A DNA stretch of 64,000 nucleotides. It comes from Sipunculus nudus (lineage: Eukaryota; Annelida; Sipuncula; Golfingiida; Sipunculidae). Below are positions 1 to 13,223 of the stretch, in pieces. A program made the position numbers and the translations under genes. Each line of letters opens with the position of its first letter. The stretch's first letter is position 1. Where the stretch lies: positions 23,739,979-23,803,978 of the forward strand of contig CM049321.1 of NCBI GenBank assembly GCA_026874595.1, written 5' to 3'. The notes below the pieces were generated by a model, which was given only the letters and a program-made list of their open reading frames with translations, did no database searches and had not been told where the DNA came from.

Positions 1-1190
1 TGGGTCAATAGGACTTCGTTCCTTCGAGATATTAAGGAAAAACCTCAATTTTTTATGAGAAATCTATTTTCACACTTCAGGACTGCCTAATATCAAAACC
101 ACTCATCTGGTTTTCTTCATATATACCATGATTATTCCTCTATATAGTTTCTATGTACATGGCAGATATTAAATCAGTATTATATAATTTAAAAAAAGTT
201 ATGGGCCCAAACATAATGGACTTTGTAAAAAAATCAGGAAGATATTTGGTCACTTAAGACCAAAAGTGTTAAAGGTAGGGACTTTTTTCCAGTAATACAA
301 CTTTAATTAATCAAAATTTAATTGTATACCAAACATTAGATCAAAATCTGTTTTTTTTTTTTAATTTTTTTTTTTTAATTTTTTTTAAAATATTGGCAAA
401 AATATAAAATTGGTACCTTAAATTTTGCCCAACTTTCTCCACGGCACGTTTTTTTCTTGTAAGTACTGTGGATTTAATTTTCACAGCATGTATACATAAG
501 GATTTAATCTGTTAAAATCAGAAATTTGAAAATAAAAGCTCCAAAATTAGGCTAGTTATTGAATTTTTTGGAGGCTCTTGTTGTATTCCCTTACATTGTC
601 AAGCAGTCCACTTTGATGACTGTAGGTCATTCAGTGCACATCTCTAAGCTCCCCAGGCTGTTGGCATAATTTTAGATGTCCCCAAAATCTCCTACCATAC
701 CAAAAATTGGTTCATTAGGACTTCGTTCCTTCGAGATATTAGGGAAAAAAACTCTGTTTTCCATAAAAAAAAGCCATTGTTACACTTCAAGGCTGCCTAA
801 TATCAAAACCACTTATCTGTTTTTGATTGTATTTAGTATTCACATTCTTGTATTCATTTTCTATGAACATACCAAAATTTAGCTAAGTATTGGGTATTAT
901 TTTGAAGTTATGGGCCAAAACATAATGCAGTTTTTTTAAAAATCAGGAAATATATTTACTCACCTAACATGAGAATTACTGAACCTAGAGACTTTTTTTC
1001 AGGAATATAACTTTATTTAATCAAGATTCAATTGCTTACCCAAAATTAGATCTGAATTTTGCAATTTTTTCAAGTTATTAGCATAAATAAAAAATCAATA
1101 CCTTAAATTTTGTCCAACTTTGGCACTGTTGATTTAATTTTCACAGCATATATACATAAGGATTTAATCTTTTAAAATCTGAATTTCAAA
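1..1190. repeat. Tandem copies of a dispersed ~707-bp repeat
   Basis: Two head-to-tail copies are visible. The motif AGGACTTCGTTCCTTCGAGA occurs at position 10 and again at 717, followed in both by the same order of sequence (ATATCAAAACCACT, then CACAGCAT, then ATACATAAGGATTTAATCT). The first copy is cut by the window edge. Related sequence in inverse orientation lies at about 28650-28960. No coding potential was recognised; the short open frame at 676-882 lies wholly inside the repeat. Confidence 0.8.
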
Positions 1191-1619
1191 GAAATTGATT
1201 GGAAAGATAAGCTTTTATTCATGTTTTCATACACCATGTAAAGTGTTGTTTACATCTAGCCCACCTAGAAGTACAGCCTTCACTTGCATTATGTAACCCA
1301 CCCCAGGCAGCTTGCCTTGGGTCAGCTTGGCCACTACCAGCAGGCTTCCCCTCTGCCCTGCACTCCCCCCCCCCTCCCCCCAGATGGTGCATAAACTAGA
1401 TGAATGTTATTATTTTCTGTATTTGATTCATTCTTATTCTAGGCTATGCTACATTTTAGATTTTGTATTGTACCACCAGGGTTACAGTGATTAAAGTGTA
1501 CATTTAATTGTGTCCACAAAGTGGTGTATTGCTATGAAAGTGTGGATGTTCATGAGATAAGTAATTCCTTACTTCAGAGGAGTAAAAACTTCACCAGGTG
1601 TGAAATTGACTATTAATTC

Positions 1620-1960
1620 CAGTAATAAATTAAAACTGGGATGGTAATTAGCACAATGATATTGTTTGTCCCTCATTCAACCAACAGTGTGTATACTTTA
1701 TTTGAAAAGATGTTTTATTTTATCAAATTTACTGAATCTTTTATTTTATTTTGCTGAATAAAATTAAGCATGTACTGAAAACTCCAATGTGCAAAACCTT
1801 TTAATAGTGATTCAAGGAATATTCTTGTAGATGCCATGTTGTGGCATTATTTTCTTTTAAATTCAGTTTAAACATTTATGATTTAAAAATAATAAAATAT
1901 ATGTGTATGCATAATATGACCCAATATGAGCTACACTCTGGATATATGATGATTGCAACT
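1620..1960 (+). repeat. Inverted copy of a dispersed repeat (partner at 27860-28140)
   Basis: The stretch containing CCAACAGTGTGTATACTTTA, GTACTGAAAACTCCAATG and CCATGTTGTGGCATTATT recurs as its reverse complement, in the same internal order, at 27860-28140. With the adjacent 707-bp repeat, which also has an inverse copy near 28.7-28.96 kb, this suggests both ends carry parts of one larger mobile element. Confidence 0.75.
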
Positions 1961-2069
1961 TTTGCAACAATTCTAATATTTTAACTTATAGTTTCAGTTT
2001 TTTACTCTGTATATATGATGATTGCAACTTTTGCAACAATTCTAATATTTTAACTTATATTTTCAGGTT
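1935..2069. repeat. 69-bp direct tandem duplication
   Basis: A unit starting ACTCTGGATATATGATGATT at 1935 is repeated from 2004 with only a few differences. The two copies abut. It is non-coding and AT-rich. Confidence 0.85.
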
Positions 2070-3800
2070 TTTTTATTAAAAATTTATAAAACCTGTAAAT
2101 AAAAAAATGATTCAGATAAAAACTTCTCAATGGAAAAAGTGGATATGCTTAAAAAAATAGGATTATATATAAACTTAAATGCATTATTCCCTTGAAAGTG
2201 AAATAAAGGTATTAGTCCATTCTGTCAACTTGCCTGTCCATCTGTAAATTTTCATATGCATCACAGTATCTCAAAACTTTTACTGTTTTTCTTCATGACA
2301 GTCTTGTCAGAGTATTAGTTTGCAATCATATATTTAGAACTTTACTATAACCAAGTAGGAGGGCCCCTTTCCTCTTAGCTTTTCATATTCTTATATAAAT
2401 GAAAAACATTACAATAGAATATTTCTACATCCACCTTCGTGCTGCCCTCACTTTTCCCTTCTCCGAACCCCATCCCAAAGTCAGCCTCAGTAAGCAATAA
2501 CAAGATGAATCAGATATATTCATACTTTAATATTTTGTATAACTATTCGTCCATAGGTACCTATGTACATGCCAGAAATTATGTCAATATTGTGTAATAT
2601 GTATACATAGTGGGCATCACAATAATGTACCTTGTCAAGAAGAGATATTGTGTCATACAGTCACAAACTCATAAATCACTTCATCAGCATAGTTAATCAT
2701 AACAGTCAAATTGAAAGCTTGCAGACTACCATACACTTTAGATCCTTCAACAAATAGCCTTATCATCATTCTACTACTGCTTATTACTGCTGTCATTGCA
2801 TTCATATTTGCTCAAATATATCACAATTTTCAACCCCTCCTAAATAAATAAAAAATTAACCACTATATTTGAATCTATTAATCCATCAGTCAGGTAATTT
2901 CATTTATCATTTACTCACATATTACATTACATTCCTTTATAATAGCCCAACATGTCCATGATATTCATAAACTTTATCGACTCGATATAGTATCACAGTG
3001 GAGAAACATTTATAGTCCAATCATGATCAGCTGAGCGCCGTGACCAATGGGTCCCTTGTTATCATAAAAACCAGGTATTCCTTCAACACTTACTTTTTTT
3101 AATTTGAGAAGTTGATCAAAATCTGTGGTAATTCATATAAAATGATTGTTCTGATTACTGAAACACTCTTCAACAAGGTCTCTAGTTCTTCTATTCAATG
3201 GACGTTTTCCCCAGTCTGGTAAATATTTGTGCAAGCATCAGATCTGATTATCTGAAAATTATCCTGTGTTCGCAAAATCTTTTTGTGTAAATTCTTTCCC
3301 AATTCATTGAAGAAAACAGGAGAATGCATCTCAGTGCATTTTAAAACCTTAAATCGTTTGTTTATTACTATATGTAAATCTTAAAAACAAGGGCAGAGTT
3401 TAGTGATTCAAACATAACAAAGTGATTGTTTCTATTATATATTTATTTGCAGTACATGTGTCAGCCTTGTGTTTTTTTTTTATTTGGTAAAAAGACCAGC
3501 TTCAAAATAAGCACATTGAAACTATAGCAGGCCAGCAAGATAAAGGTAACAAATAAACAGTAGCATCATTAAAATCTATGGCTCGAAGTGTATTAATTTA
3601 AGCAATAGTAGAACAGTGCCTCGTTCATAGGCCATACGTTTTATATGCATAAACATGTTTGGACAAGTTTTTATACCAATAATTTTTGACAATATTGCAA
3701 TTTCAATTTCATCATAAAGTTTTTGACTATATTTATATCAGCACCTTATGACAACACTGCAATATATATCCACAGACCCTGAAGCCAGCTGGAACCGATG
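2070..3800. other. Non-coding AT-rich spacer
   Basis: I see no supported exon, RNA gene or repeat boundary here. Open frames are short and lack family resemblance. It is downstream of lectin A (minus strand), so part may be its 3' flank. Confidence 0.5.
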
Positions 3801-3803
3801 CAG

Positions 3804-3806
<3 letters not shown>

Positions 3807-3857
<51 letters not shown>
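3807..3857. repeat. (AT)n microsatellite
   Basis: Uninterrupted AT dinucleotide tract of about 51 bases. Its length is likely variable and prone to assembly error. Confidence 0.95.
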
Positions 3858-3859
<2 letters not shown>

Positions 3860-4283
3860 CTGACAATATTTAAAGGATAAAAATATAATTATCTCAACAG
3901 CTCCTACAGCATATGTATTACCGCATAGGATTCGAAAAACAAGTAACAAAGAAATGTTACTATATCTCATCTGTTTTAGCATGACAAGAATGCCTGTTAT
4001 GCTGGCAGTGGCTTTCTGTGTTGTACCCCATTGTATGGTGCTATATGTTATTTAAAGTTGATCAGAAAGTCAGGTTCGTATATTGATCCTTTGCTCGCTA
4101 TATAAACTCTGGGATCCGTGTACTGTTTCCTGTAGACTGTTATGATCTGTCTATACGTTTCATACAAAAAAAGTCCCACGAATACCAATCTTACATTTCA
4201 TTTCAAAATGAGATACAATAAAACATAAATGCGACTAAAAGAAGATAAAACACAAAATTGATTGCATGTCTTTTGAAAGAACA

Positions 4284-7200
4284 TTATTCATCACCCAAAA
4301 ATTCTCCTGTTAATTCACAAATAAAACTACGTTGACTTGAACAGCGAGTGTTGGTCCAGAAGTGATTCGGAGTTGTCGTAATCACAGCACAGTTAAACGT
4401 GTCGAATTTAGCCGGTGCCAGGAACCAATTAGCGTAACGTACACGTTTGCCAGTAGATCCCCAGACCCATGTTTTCTGGTTTGTTTCGAACGTTGCCGAA
4501 ATCCAATACGATAGGATATTGGGGTTCTTTGAGTTTTCTGAAATCATAAATTTTAAGACAAGATCCCGCAAACTTGATTTCTCTAAGTAATTTGATCCTT
4601 TTAACATCACTTCACTCGACCGATGCCCACACTGCTTATTATATGAAATTACGTATCCATGCTTTATATTAAATAAATGAATATGAGCAGGTTAACATAT
4701 TCAACCTACCTATCATTCTTTCAACGTGGTCTTGCTCCAGCTCTGATTCTATGGTGAGAAGGTATGCGTTATAACTTTTGAAACAAAGCTCATTTGCTGC
4801 TCTGTAAGATAAATCACTCTGAAAAAAAGCGTTATCACAAATATTATTTAATCTCTTTTAAGTAATTTGAAAATGTTCAAATAATTCTTATGTATGCTCA
4901 GGCATAATAAAGACTTAATTGGAACACAGCCATACTGTGAGCTGGCTTTATTTTTACTTTTGATCCAAATACACGTGTTTTTCAACTTACTAATTATATA
5001 TATTTAGAATTTAAAAGGTATACTTGACATGTGACTTTATTTTTATTTAAAAAAAGATACATGAGCATTTATATGGAATCATGTACGTTGTTCTGAGTTT
5101 TCCCACGTGTCTTACCGGGCGGATTTTGTAACAAGATGTGACTGGTGTGGTGCTTCCAGCTGAAAAGTCTTTGAACATATCCCCGTATCCTCGAGGACAG
5201 CCTGTTAGGAGAGAACACTAGCGCGTAGAAAGTCATATGAATATTTCACAAAGGAAAATCAAGATAAAGTAAAATTCTAAACTACATACGTAATCTAGTG
5301 TTCAGTAAGTTTTCTATTACATAATAATATCTGAGAATTCACACACATGATTTCCTTTTTCGGGACAAAAAGTTAAGGTTGGAGCGAATTTAACTTCAAC
5401 AAAATGTTTAAAATATGAATCAATTTTAAATTTGTTAATTTATAAATATATCGATGTTACGTGTAGGACAGGGTTTAAATAGTTTTTGGCGTTTACGAAC
5501 AGTGTTTGATGTCAATATTCACACAGTGTCATTTCAGTATTTCAGCCATATCTAAACTGTGAGTAAAATATCAAAATATCTCAATCCTAATCACAATTGA
5601 GGCAATATTATACATGATAAAATATGTATAAAGAACTAACCTTGACTAAATGCAGTGCATTTCCTGTATATTAGAGAAAATGGCAGTGCAAACTGGTAGA
5701 GCAAGCAACGATTATTGACTGTCCGGCTGTACATGCAAGGTGGGTTGGAATTAGATCTACATAGGTCACGGCATTCACTGTGAAGTGTCGAGTTCCCTTG
5801 GATGCGTTTCAGTTCAATTTGGGGGATTTCTTGGTCGAGTGATGTTAAAGTACCTCCTGCAACTAAAATACAATATCGAAGTTATTCACATTTATGAAAA
5901 TTATGAGAATAATAAATTAATAAAAATTTAGAAAACTGATCCATACATTAAAACGAATCCATACATTAGGTTTAGTTTTTCATTTTATATGTGCCAGATA
6001 AAGGGCAGTTACATTATGATTATGTTGAATTTAATGGTCTGATTACAGTTGGCTAAACACTTAAACTATTCAAATCAAGGGTTATCTGGGAAATTTATTT
6101 ATTTATTTATTTATCTATTCCAAATATTTATACAGGGTTGCTAGTTCACTTTTAATAACTGTTCTATAACATTCATTATACAAAAAATATGCATAAATGA
6201 TAAAACAAACATTGTACTTATGATATGGTGGACGCACAAATTATACAAGTACATGAATATGATATATTACATGTCAGACAATAATCATGGCATATATGTC
6301 ATAATGCACAAACTCCTTCCCAAGTAAAACTAAAAAATAAGTGAATTTTACAATCACGTCAAAAATGTGTGTCAAAAATGTGACTTCAAAGGATAAGTGA
6401 AAGAATAAAACACAGCATAATCAAAAATATACTCTGCATATCGCGGTTCAAAAAGGGGATCGTTTGAATAGTAAAAAGGGAATAATATTCAAAATTTCTC
6501 TAATCATTCAAAGCTAAGACATTAAAGGGAACGATTTTGTACGAATGACTGAATAAATACTTTATTTAGATGTAAAGATAACAAGACTGTGCCCTGAAAA
6601 TAGGAAACGAATTAAAGCTCCTCCTTACAATCATACAATAAGAGTAAAAATTAATGCTAAAAAAAATGTACTCTATTCTAGCAATATGCATTACTTTCAA
6701 TTGGACCTTACCCTTTAAGATGTACACTGCCTTAAAGCGATGCACCACTTTAAACCATTTTAAAATATTTTAAGCTTGTGTATGAACTAGTCTCATCTTA
6801 TGGTACTTCATATCCTCACTATTCTGGGCTTTGTTAAGAATAACAAACTTTGTTACCAAACAAGACCTTTTTTCAGTTATTTAACGATATTATTCAGCCT
6901 TGATGTATATTATGGTGTCACTCTCATTCCTCCACTGCCGAATTATAGACACACATGTATTCCTAACAATATTATAATAACAGTCTGATTTAAAATAAAA
7001 AAAAAACTCAATACAAGGTTAAATATCTGCGATCTTTACTTGAAATCAGTGTGCTGTAGAAAGATTTTAAATTACATTAGATTACATTTTAAATTACAAA
7101 GAATTACATAAGGTGTACCAAAATTGATACATGCATCTATAATATATTTTCCGGATCGATTCACTCTGTCTTGTAACACGCTTTCCAAATAAAACGAATA

Positions 7201-10200
7201 GAATATATGCGAAATTAAGATATCGTGGTCTTAATTTTTTGGACTGGTTCATTTGATGTACCAAAAATTCCTATCTTACCTCGTGGATCATACCTTATGT
7301 CCTTTTGGTTTAACATACACTTTTTTCAGTATGATGAAAAGTGACAAACATGCAACGGGTCTGTATTTGAATAAAGGAGCTTGTTTTCTCATCCGTTACC
7401 AGATTTTGTTCTTCAGGCACTGCTGTCTAATGGCAGAGAGACATTACTTTTCCACAGCAGGGGACAGATCTGTCAATGCCCCACTTTGATCGGACGGAAG
7501 TGAAGCGGGAGTTTCTTAAATGTGGATCGAGAATATTTTATGGACACTTAAGAGTAGACTGACTTTTTTTTATTTTATTCACGAGCTTTCGTAGCTTCGG
7601 GCTCTTTTGTGTCATATAGAGACTGAAAGGAAAGTGGCTGTTTTATATAATGATGGTGAATAACAATACAATGTAAAATCTACATTATGACTGACGGTAG
7701 TCCGACTCCACATCTGTTAAACATTTTCTCCATAGCCCCGCCTCGGATATGCACGTTTTTGGTTTTGATATGTCTAGCAATAGCTAAGTATGTCTAAGAG
7801 GTTATTTTTTATATATTCCTTGTTCCTATGATATTGCATGGTACTTTTATGCCAAGCCAAAATTTTTAGCGCAATCTCTCAGTCTATACAAGACCATTCA
7901 TCATAAACGTGTAGTTTACTGTTTAACCACTAGAAAACACCTAAAACTAATATCATATATTGTTGGAAACACGACACGATTAAAATGTGGCATAAATTAT
8001 CTATAAAAAACCTTAAAGCCTCCTAAAACGAAAAACAATCTGATCTACCACTCCACGTGATTTTTTTTTTCAAATTCAAACCATTCCGGTGTGAATGAAG
8101 AAAGCCAATATTACAGCAGCATTCAGTCCTAAACAAGCATCAGAGTATTATGTCTTTTACTGGTCACATATTCAAAAGATTATAAACTGACACGATCAAT
8201 TTCGGTTGAGATTATGCTTCACACAAAATCAAATCATGTTTTAATACCACAGGGCATAATGGCAAGAGTGTACCAGAGCAAGACAAACTATTAAAATTTA
8301 ATTTTATCCTCAAGGCTTTGTTACACTAAGTAATTGACTCTCATTGATCTTGGTTCATGTCAGCTTACCGTAGAAAGCCCGTCGACAGCCCAGTCAAACG
8401 CAAGAACTGTTAACATGTTATATGGATAATGGGAAATACTTGTAACTGAGTAAACAGACACGAAAAAATATAATTTCATTATGAATATGAAATGTGGCAA
8501 TTGAATAGACAGAAATAGCAAATCAAATATCATTTCACTATCTTTAATATAACAATGGTGGTGGTACTAAATTGTTATCACAAAAGTCCTCTTTGGCAGG
8601 GCCTTGGTTATGCATCGTTTTTATCTTGAGGCAGTGGACACGATGCAAGGTGCGCCCCCAGGGATTTTCCGACCATTCCACATAAATCTATTGGAATTTG
8701 AAACTAGGGCTAGGGAAAGGGCTAGGAGCAATTACACTATTGTATATACTATTGTATCAAAAAGTTTAACTCGGTACACATTCAAACTCTCATCCGGGGT
8801 TAACCTGTCAATCTGTTCTATCACAAGAACGGAAAAATGATACTAACCAATTTGCTAGGTACAGTGTGTTGTTCCAATGACACTTCATATCGCCTACATT
8901 TGTGAAACCTCTCAACAGAATTTTTCTTGATTTACAACTTATACTAGACTCGGAGGTAATTAAAAAAAAACTCTGTATCCAGATCTGCAAGTACTCTCGT
9001 AGTAGCAGTCTCGGTATTACAAAATGTTTAATAAAAAGTAAAACGTTTAACATCCACTGGCACAAATATAGCTGGCGTACATTACCACGACGTTTACTTA
9101 ACGAAATCATATTTATCCATTTTAATAAACTCAACAAAGGGCACTGTGATTTTCAAAATGTAAGGGTACGTACATGCATATACCATGTCAACTATGTTCA
9201 TAAACTATAACCATCGGCAAAAAAGCCCCATAATAAGTCTGAGAATTAAATGACATATGCAATACATTATTCAAAGATTCAAAGACAAAAATTTACATGT
9301 TAACCAATATTATTTTATGACAACACACACGGGAGATGCTTGCCAAATTTGTGGACTGAAAGGTTATATAATTAACACACTGAAAGCAAATATAGGAAGT
9401 GATATAAAATATAATTTTAATGCAGAAGTAAGGGGTAACTCGGGATGCTTGTTATATTGCGCACTGTAGACATAGAGACCTGCCGTTTTACTAGGAGTAC
9501 AATATTAATATTGATGAGACGTCATTCAATGAGCATAGGTGCATATTCCCGCCACTAACATCACCGTGTTGTGAGACCACCTCTTCAGTTTACTAACGTT
9601 ATTTAACCTTCACTATCCACAAGGACATTGACTCCCTGTTTAATATATGACCAAGAACTAAGCTAATGTTAAATCTGCTTTCGTAAACAATTATAGGCTC
9701 ACTCATGTAAATCTATTATAAGAAATCCACTACCATAATACTTGTCAGTGCTTCATTTACGGCCAATAGCCTTATGCATACTAGTTAAATTTTGGGTCAG
9801 AGTGCAGTTACCAAAAATAGCAAGTATAGATATAATGAATTTACACCTAGTTTGATTGTGGGTAACTTAGGAATAACCAAATAGGAATATACCGAAGTGG
9901 AGCATAATCTTACAAGCTCCCAATTTCAAATCCAACACATTTAACCATTCGTTGTAGTTATACATCGTTAATCAATCATATATATTCAGCAACTTTCTGC
10001 TTACTTTCCACATGCACAAAAGGAAGGAACCGTATTCACGCTTTACCTGTGATAAAATAATATTCTAACATTGCTTGACATCGACAGGACCCTCAGCATA
10101 TACATTTCTGCACTAAGTCCTTACAATTATTCACTCTTTCCGTGATAAAAAAAGGAATCGCTTCTGGCATATATTAATTTCTGACATCTCGTTCCAGTTT

Positions 10201-12059
10201 TGTTTAACATCTATTGGGAGTGTAAGCAAATATGATAAATAAATGCATGAGATCATATACGCCTTAAGATTGGTAGTTGGGACTTATATTCGTGATGCAA
10301 ATTTTAACAGGATCGGGGATTTGTTGATATCGCTGAGCCCCGGACTAAGGCGAGAGGTCATAACCTGTGACATTTATCTTCCGGACGTGTAACAGATACG
10401 TCATAATCCTCGCTCCTGGGTCTGTGATATAATGATGTGGCCTGAATTCAAAATGAGTATGTGGCTTCACTGACAGCTCGGCACAACAGAAACTCGGTGA
10501 ATTCCGTTCTTTCTAACACAAAAAAGCCTCCTCTAGTAAATCCGCAGGCATTAACTCCATTTAACTAACTTTAAGATGTTGATCATCTATATTTTAATTT
10601 TCACTAATATTCATGCATCCATTTCTTATATAACGTAAACAAATCACCAGATTCATTAAGGCTTTTCAGGGTAAAAAAGTGACAGAATGCAGACCTGCAT
10701 TAATGTTCAAGGAAGAACGCGAAGAGCATGTAAGATTTTGCCATCATCCGTGCTCCTGGACGCGTGATGGGACGCGTGACATTGAAAATTAAGCTTTTAT
10801 AATATGAGGTATTGAAAGTAGAGGCACAATGGTACCTCCATTAGTGCACTGGTTAAGCAGACTTTGGAATTAGATGCAAACTAGTATTATTCTTAAAGTC
10901 TATTGTCGTTGAATACAAAAGTTCTGTTATCAAGGTTATTATGATTAGACTGTCATTTTTTTTCAGTCTGTTTAAGCTCTAGATCAATATATTGGGTATG
11001 GGCCTTCGGTAACTTTACTTATTAATAGATCACTGCGCTGTTATTGTTTGTAAGTGCATTAAACTGTCATGTCATCTGTTTCATTGTGTCCTGGTAAAGC
11101 TCCTTTTATTGTGGAGTCTTCGCCTAGGACAGCCAAAAGTTGTCTACCTGAACTGCTGTTCTCCTTTCATAGCGTCAACATCTATTCATTGAACAGGCTA
11201 TTTAGTTTTTCCATGTTTTGTCTTTTATGTTTTGATTATAGAATGAATCAAATTAAAAATAATAAGGTATATGGAACTTAGTGTTTTTCATGACAACAAT
11301 ATTTAAATAAGGGCATCGGACAAAAATCATCAAAGAAACTACATTTGACAATGTTCAATATTGCGAAAAAAAACATATATATATATTTACATAGCTCTAT
11401 CTGATTTAATGCTTTCTTTATTGATAAAGTTACCTAATCGCTGTGGGTTACGTTTTTTGTCTATCGTTACATTTCTTTCCTTCAGAAGACACGGTACATG
11501 GCCCTTCAGGGATAGCTCAACACAGAAAACCACTGTTTCATTAGTAAAAATACCTTTAATCCGTTTTTATTTTGTCTATCGTTACATTTCTTTCCTACAG
11601 AAGACACGGTACATGGCTTTTCAGAGATAGCTCAACACACAAAACCACTCAGTTTTATTAGTAAAAATACTTTTAATCCGTTCTTATATGATTTATACGA
11701 CATAAACGTTGAGGTTTACGTTCAAGGTGAATACATTCACAGGTAATCGTATCGAATATCTGATAATAGGCTCGGTATGAACATATTCCAGTTCAGCTAG
11801 GACACAGAGCGAGTATCTAATACTTATAAAAGGAATTCGGTTCACGTCTGATCGCAATGTTCTCTAAAACCGCGATGTGTACAACAGTGTGCCTTACATC
11901 ATTTTAAAGGTTATTATGCCCGCAGTGACATGGGCGATATTATGTAATTAAGTAATATTTAAATGTGTAAGTGTAATTTTATCTCCCAAAGGTAATGCGT
12001 AACTGACCTGCGAGAATTGTCAGACAGATCGCTAGGATGATGCACATAGTTGCCTTCAT
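4284..12059 (-). CDS. Secreted C-type lectin A with N-terminal cysteine-rich module (5 exons)
   Basis: Exons, in minus-strand order: 12008-12059, 5641-5856, 5116-5201, 4710-4818 and 4284-4537 (stop). All junctions have GT/AG and matching phases, giving 717 nt and 238 residues. Exon 1 encodes a signal peptide (MKATMCIILAICLTILA), so the product is probably secreted. Exon 2 encodes a module with ELKRI, ECRDLC, PPC and later cysteines. Exons 3-5 encode a CTLD with all six expected cysteines (CPRGYG, SCYK, ELCFKS, FNCAV, NTRC, FICEL), a YWISATF strand and a WVWG motif. The Ca2+/sugar motifs EPN or QPD and WND are absent, so canonical calcium-dependent sugar binding is doubtful. A ~6.1-kb first intron holds repeat block A. 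Family C-type lectin is secure; ligand and the role of the module are unknown. Start ATG is the only one preceding the signal peptide. Confidence 0.85.
8312..11115. repeat. Duplicated block A (partner 18213-22153)
   Basis: From CAAGGCTTTGTTA to about TTATTGTGGAG the sequence matches 18213-22153 in the same orientation and order, roughly 85% identical by eye where I aligned it. It lies inside intron 1 of lectin A. No open frame is conserved between the copies (indels are not multiples of three), so it looks non-coding. I see no terminal inverted or direct repeats, so segmental duplication fits better than a simple transposon. Confidence 0.85.
11457..11687. repeat. 114-bp tandem duplication
   Basis: TTTGTCTATCGTTACATTTC and the following ~100 bases (AGAAGACACGGTACATGG, ATAGCTCAACACA, TTAGTAAAAATAC) occur twice, starting at 11457 and 11571. 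It lies in intron 1 of lectin A, between block A and the signal-peptide exon. Confidence 0.9.
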
Positions 12060-13148
12060 ATTTCGGATTTGCTGAGTTTGGATCTTCGAAAATTGTCGGG
12101 GGCAGAGATCTGGTGTGACTTATTCAGTAACGTTTGAATACAGGTTCGGTGCAACAGTGAGACCGTACACTTGGTTTATCATTGACAGGTAGCACCCATT
12201 GCTATCAATACAATGCCAATGAATAAAAAAGTAGTTTAATATATTTGTAGTCGCCTTTGTTTTCTGACATCAGTCAATAAAAAAATGCTTTGGTGTCCAT
12301 GCTTCACAGACTTGCTCTTTTACTGTGTCAATTGTTTTCCTCAATACAAAAAAAACTATCAAATCATGACTTTACTGATCAGCTTTGTCATTCAACAAAT
12401 ATCTATTTGTGTCTGGCAGTCACATTTTCTCATTTTCTTTCATTGTCCCATTGTGCTTTTCCTTTAACTTTATCTGATGACTGGTGTGATCAAAGGCATC
12501 TTTAAATATTTCTGCATTGCTTTGACTAGGTTTGTAGAAGAATGGTGGATTTTAAAAAGCGAATGACAGAGGTGATAGTCGAAGAGACTAGATTGTTGAT
12601 TATGGGTATTGTCTGAAAGCTGTTTACGAAATATCCCTATGCTAAAAGAATGGGAAAGTCTAAGATGTCCAGACAAGTGCTGCGGCGAAGGTTAAGGCGA
12701 AGACATCAGATTCAGTGATGTTTGAAGCCGTAAACTGCTCGTGATGTTACGAGATATATAATTATATGTACATATATATACTGTCCAATCATAAATTCTC
12801 AATATTGTTACAACCCCTGTATTCAGAATTATTGGCACCTTTGGTGGCCCAAATGCTAATGGAGTCCAGCAAGTGCGACCACAAAGCACTGTAAGAATAT
12901 TTGTCACGAGTCAGTTGCTGAGCCAACGGCACATGACAAAGGTTGGCATTGGTCTCTAATAAAACCTATCAATGTTAATTACACAATTGTGTGTTTTTCT
13001 GTTGCGTAAAATGCGGCGTCCGAGTTCACATTGCTTCATCCTTATTGGTCAAATGTTCTTTTTAATCCTAAATATGCTTATATTCCTATATACGGTATTT
13101 ACCATAGTATTTAGCTATACTTGAACTTACCTGTATTATAGTCATAAG

Positions 13149-13223
<75 letters not shown>

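Noticed and set aside
8808-9210. Overlapping ~100-codon open frames on both strands in block A
   Set aside because: The matching part of block B has non-triplet indels that destroy both frames, so neither is conserved.
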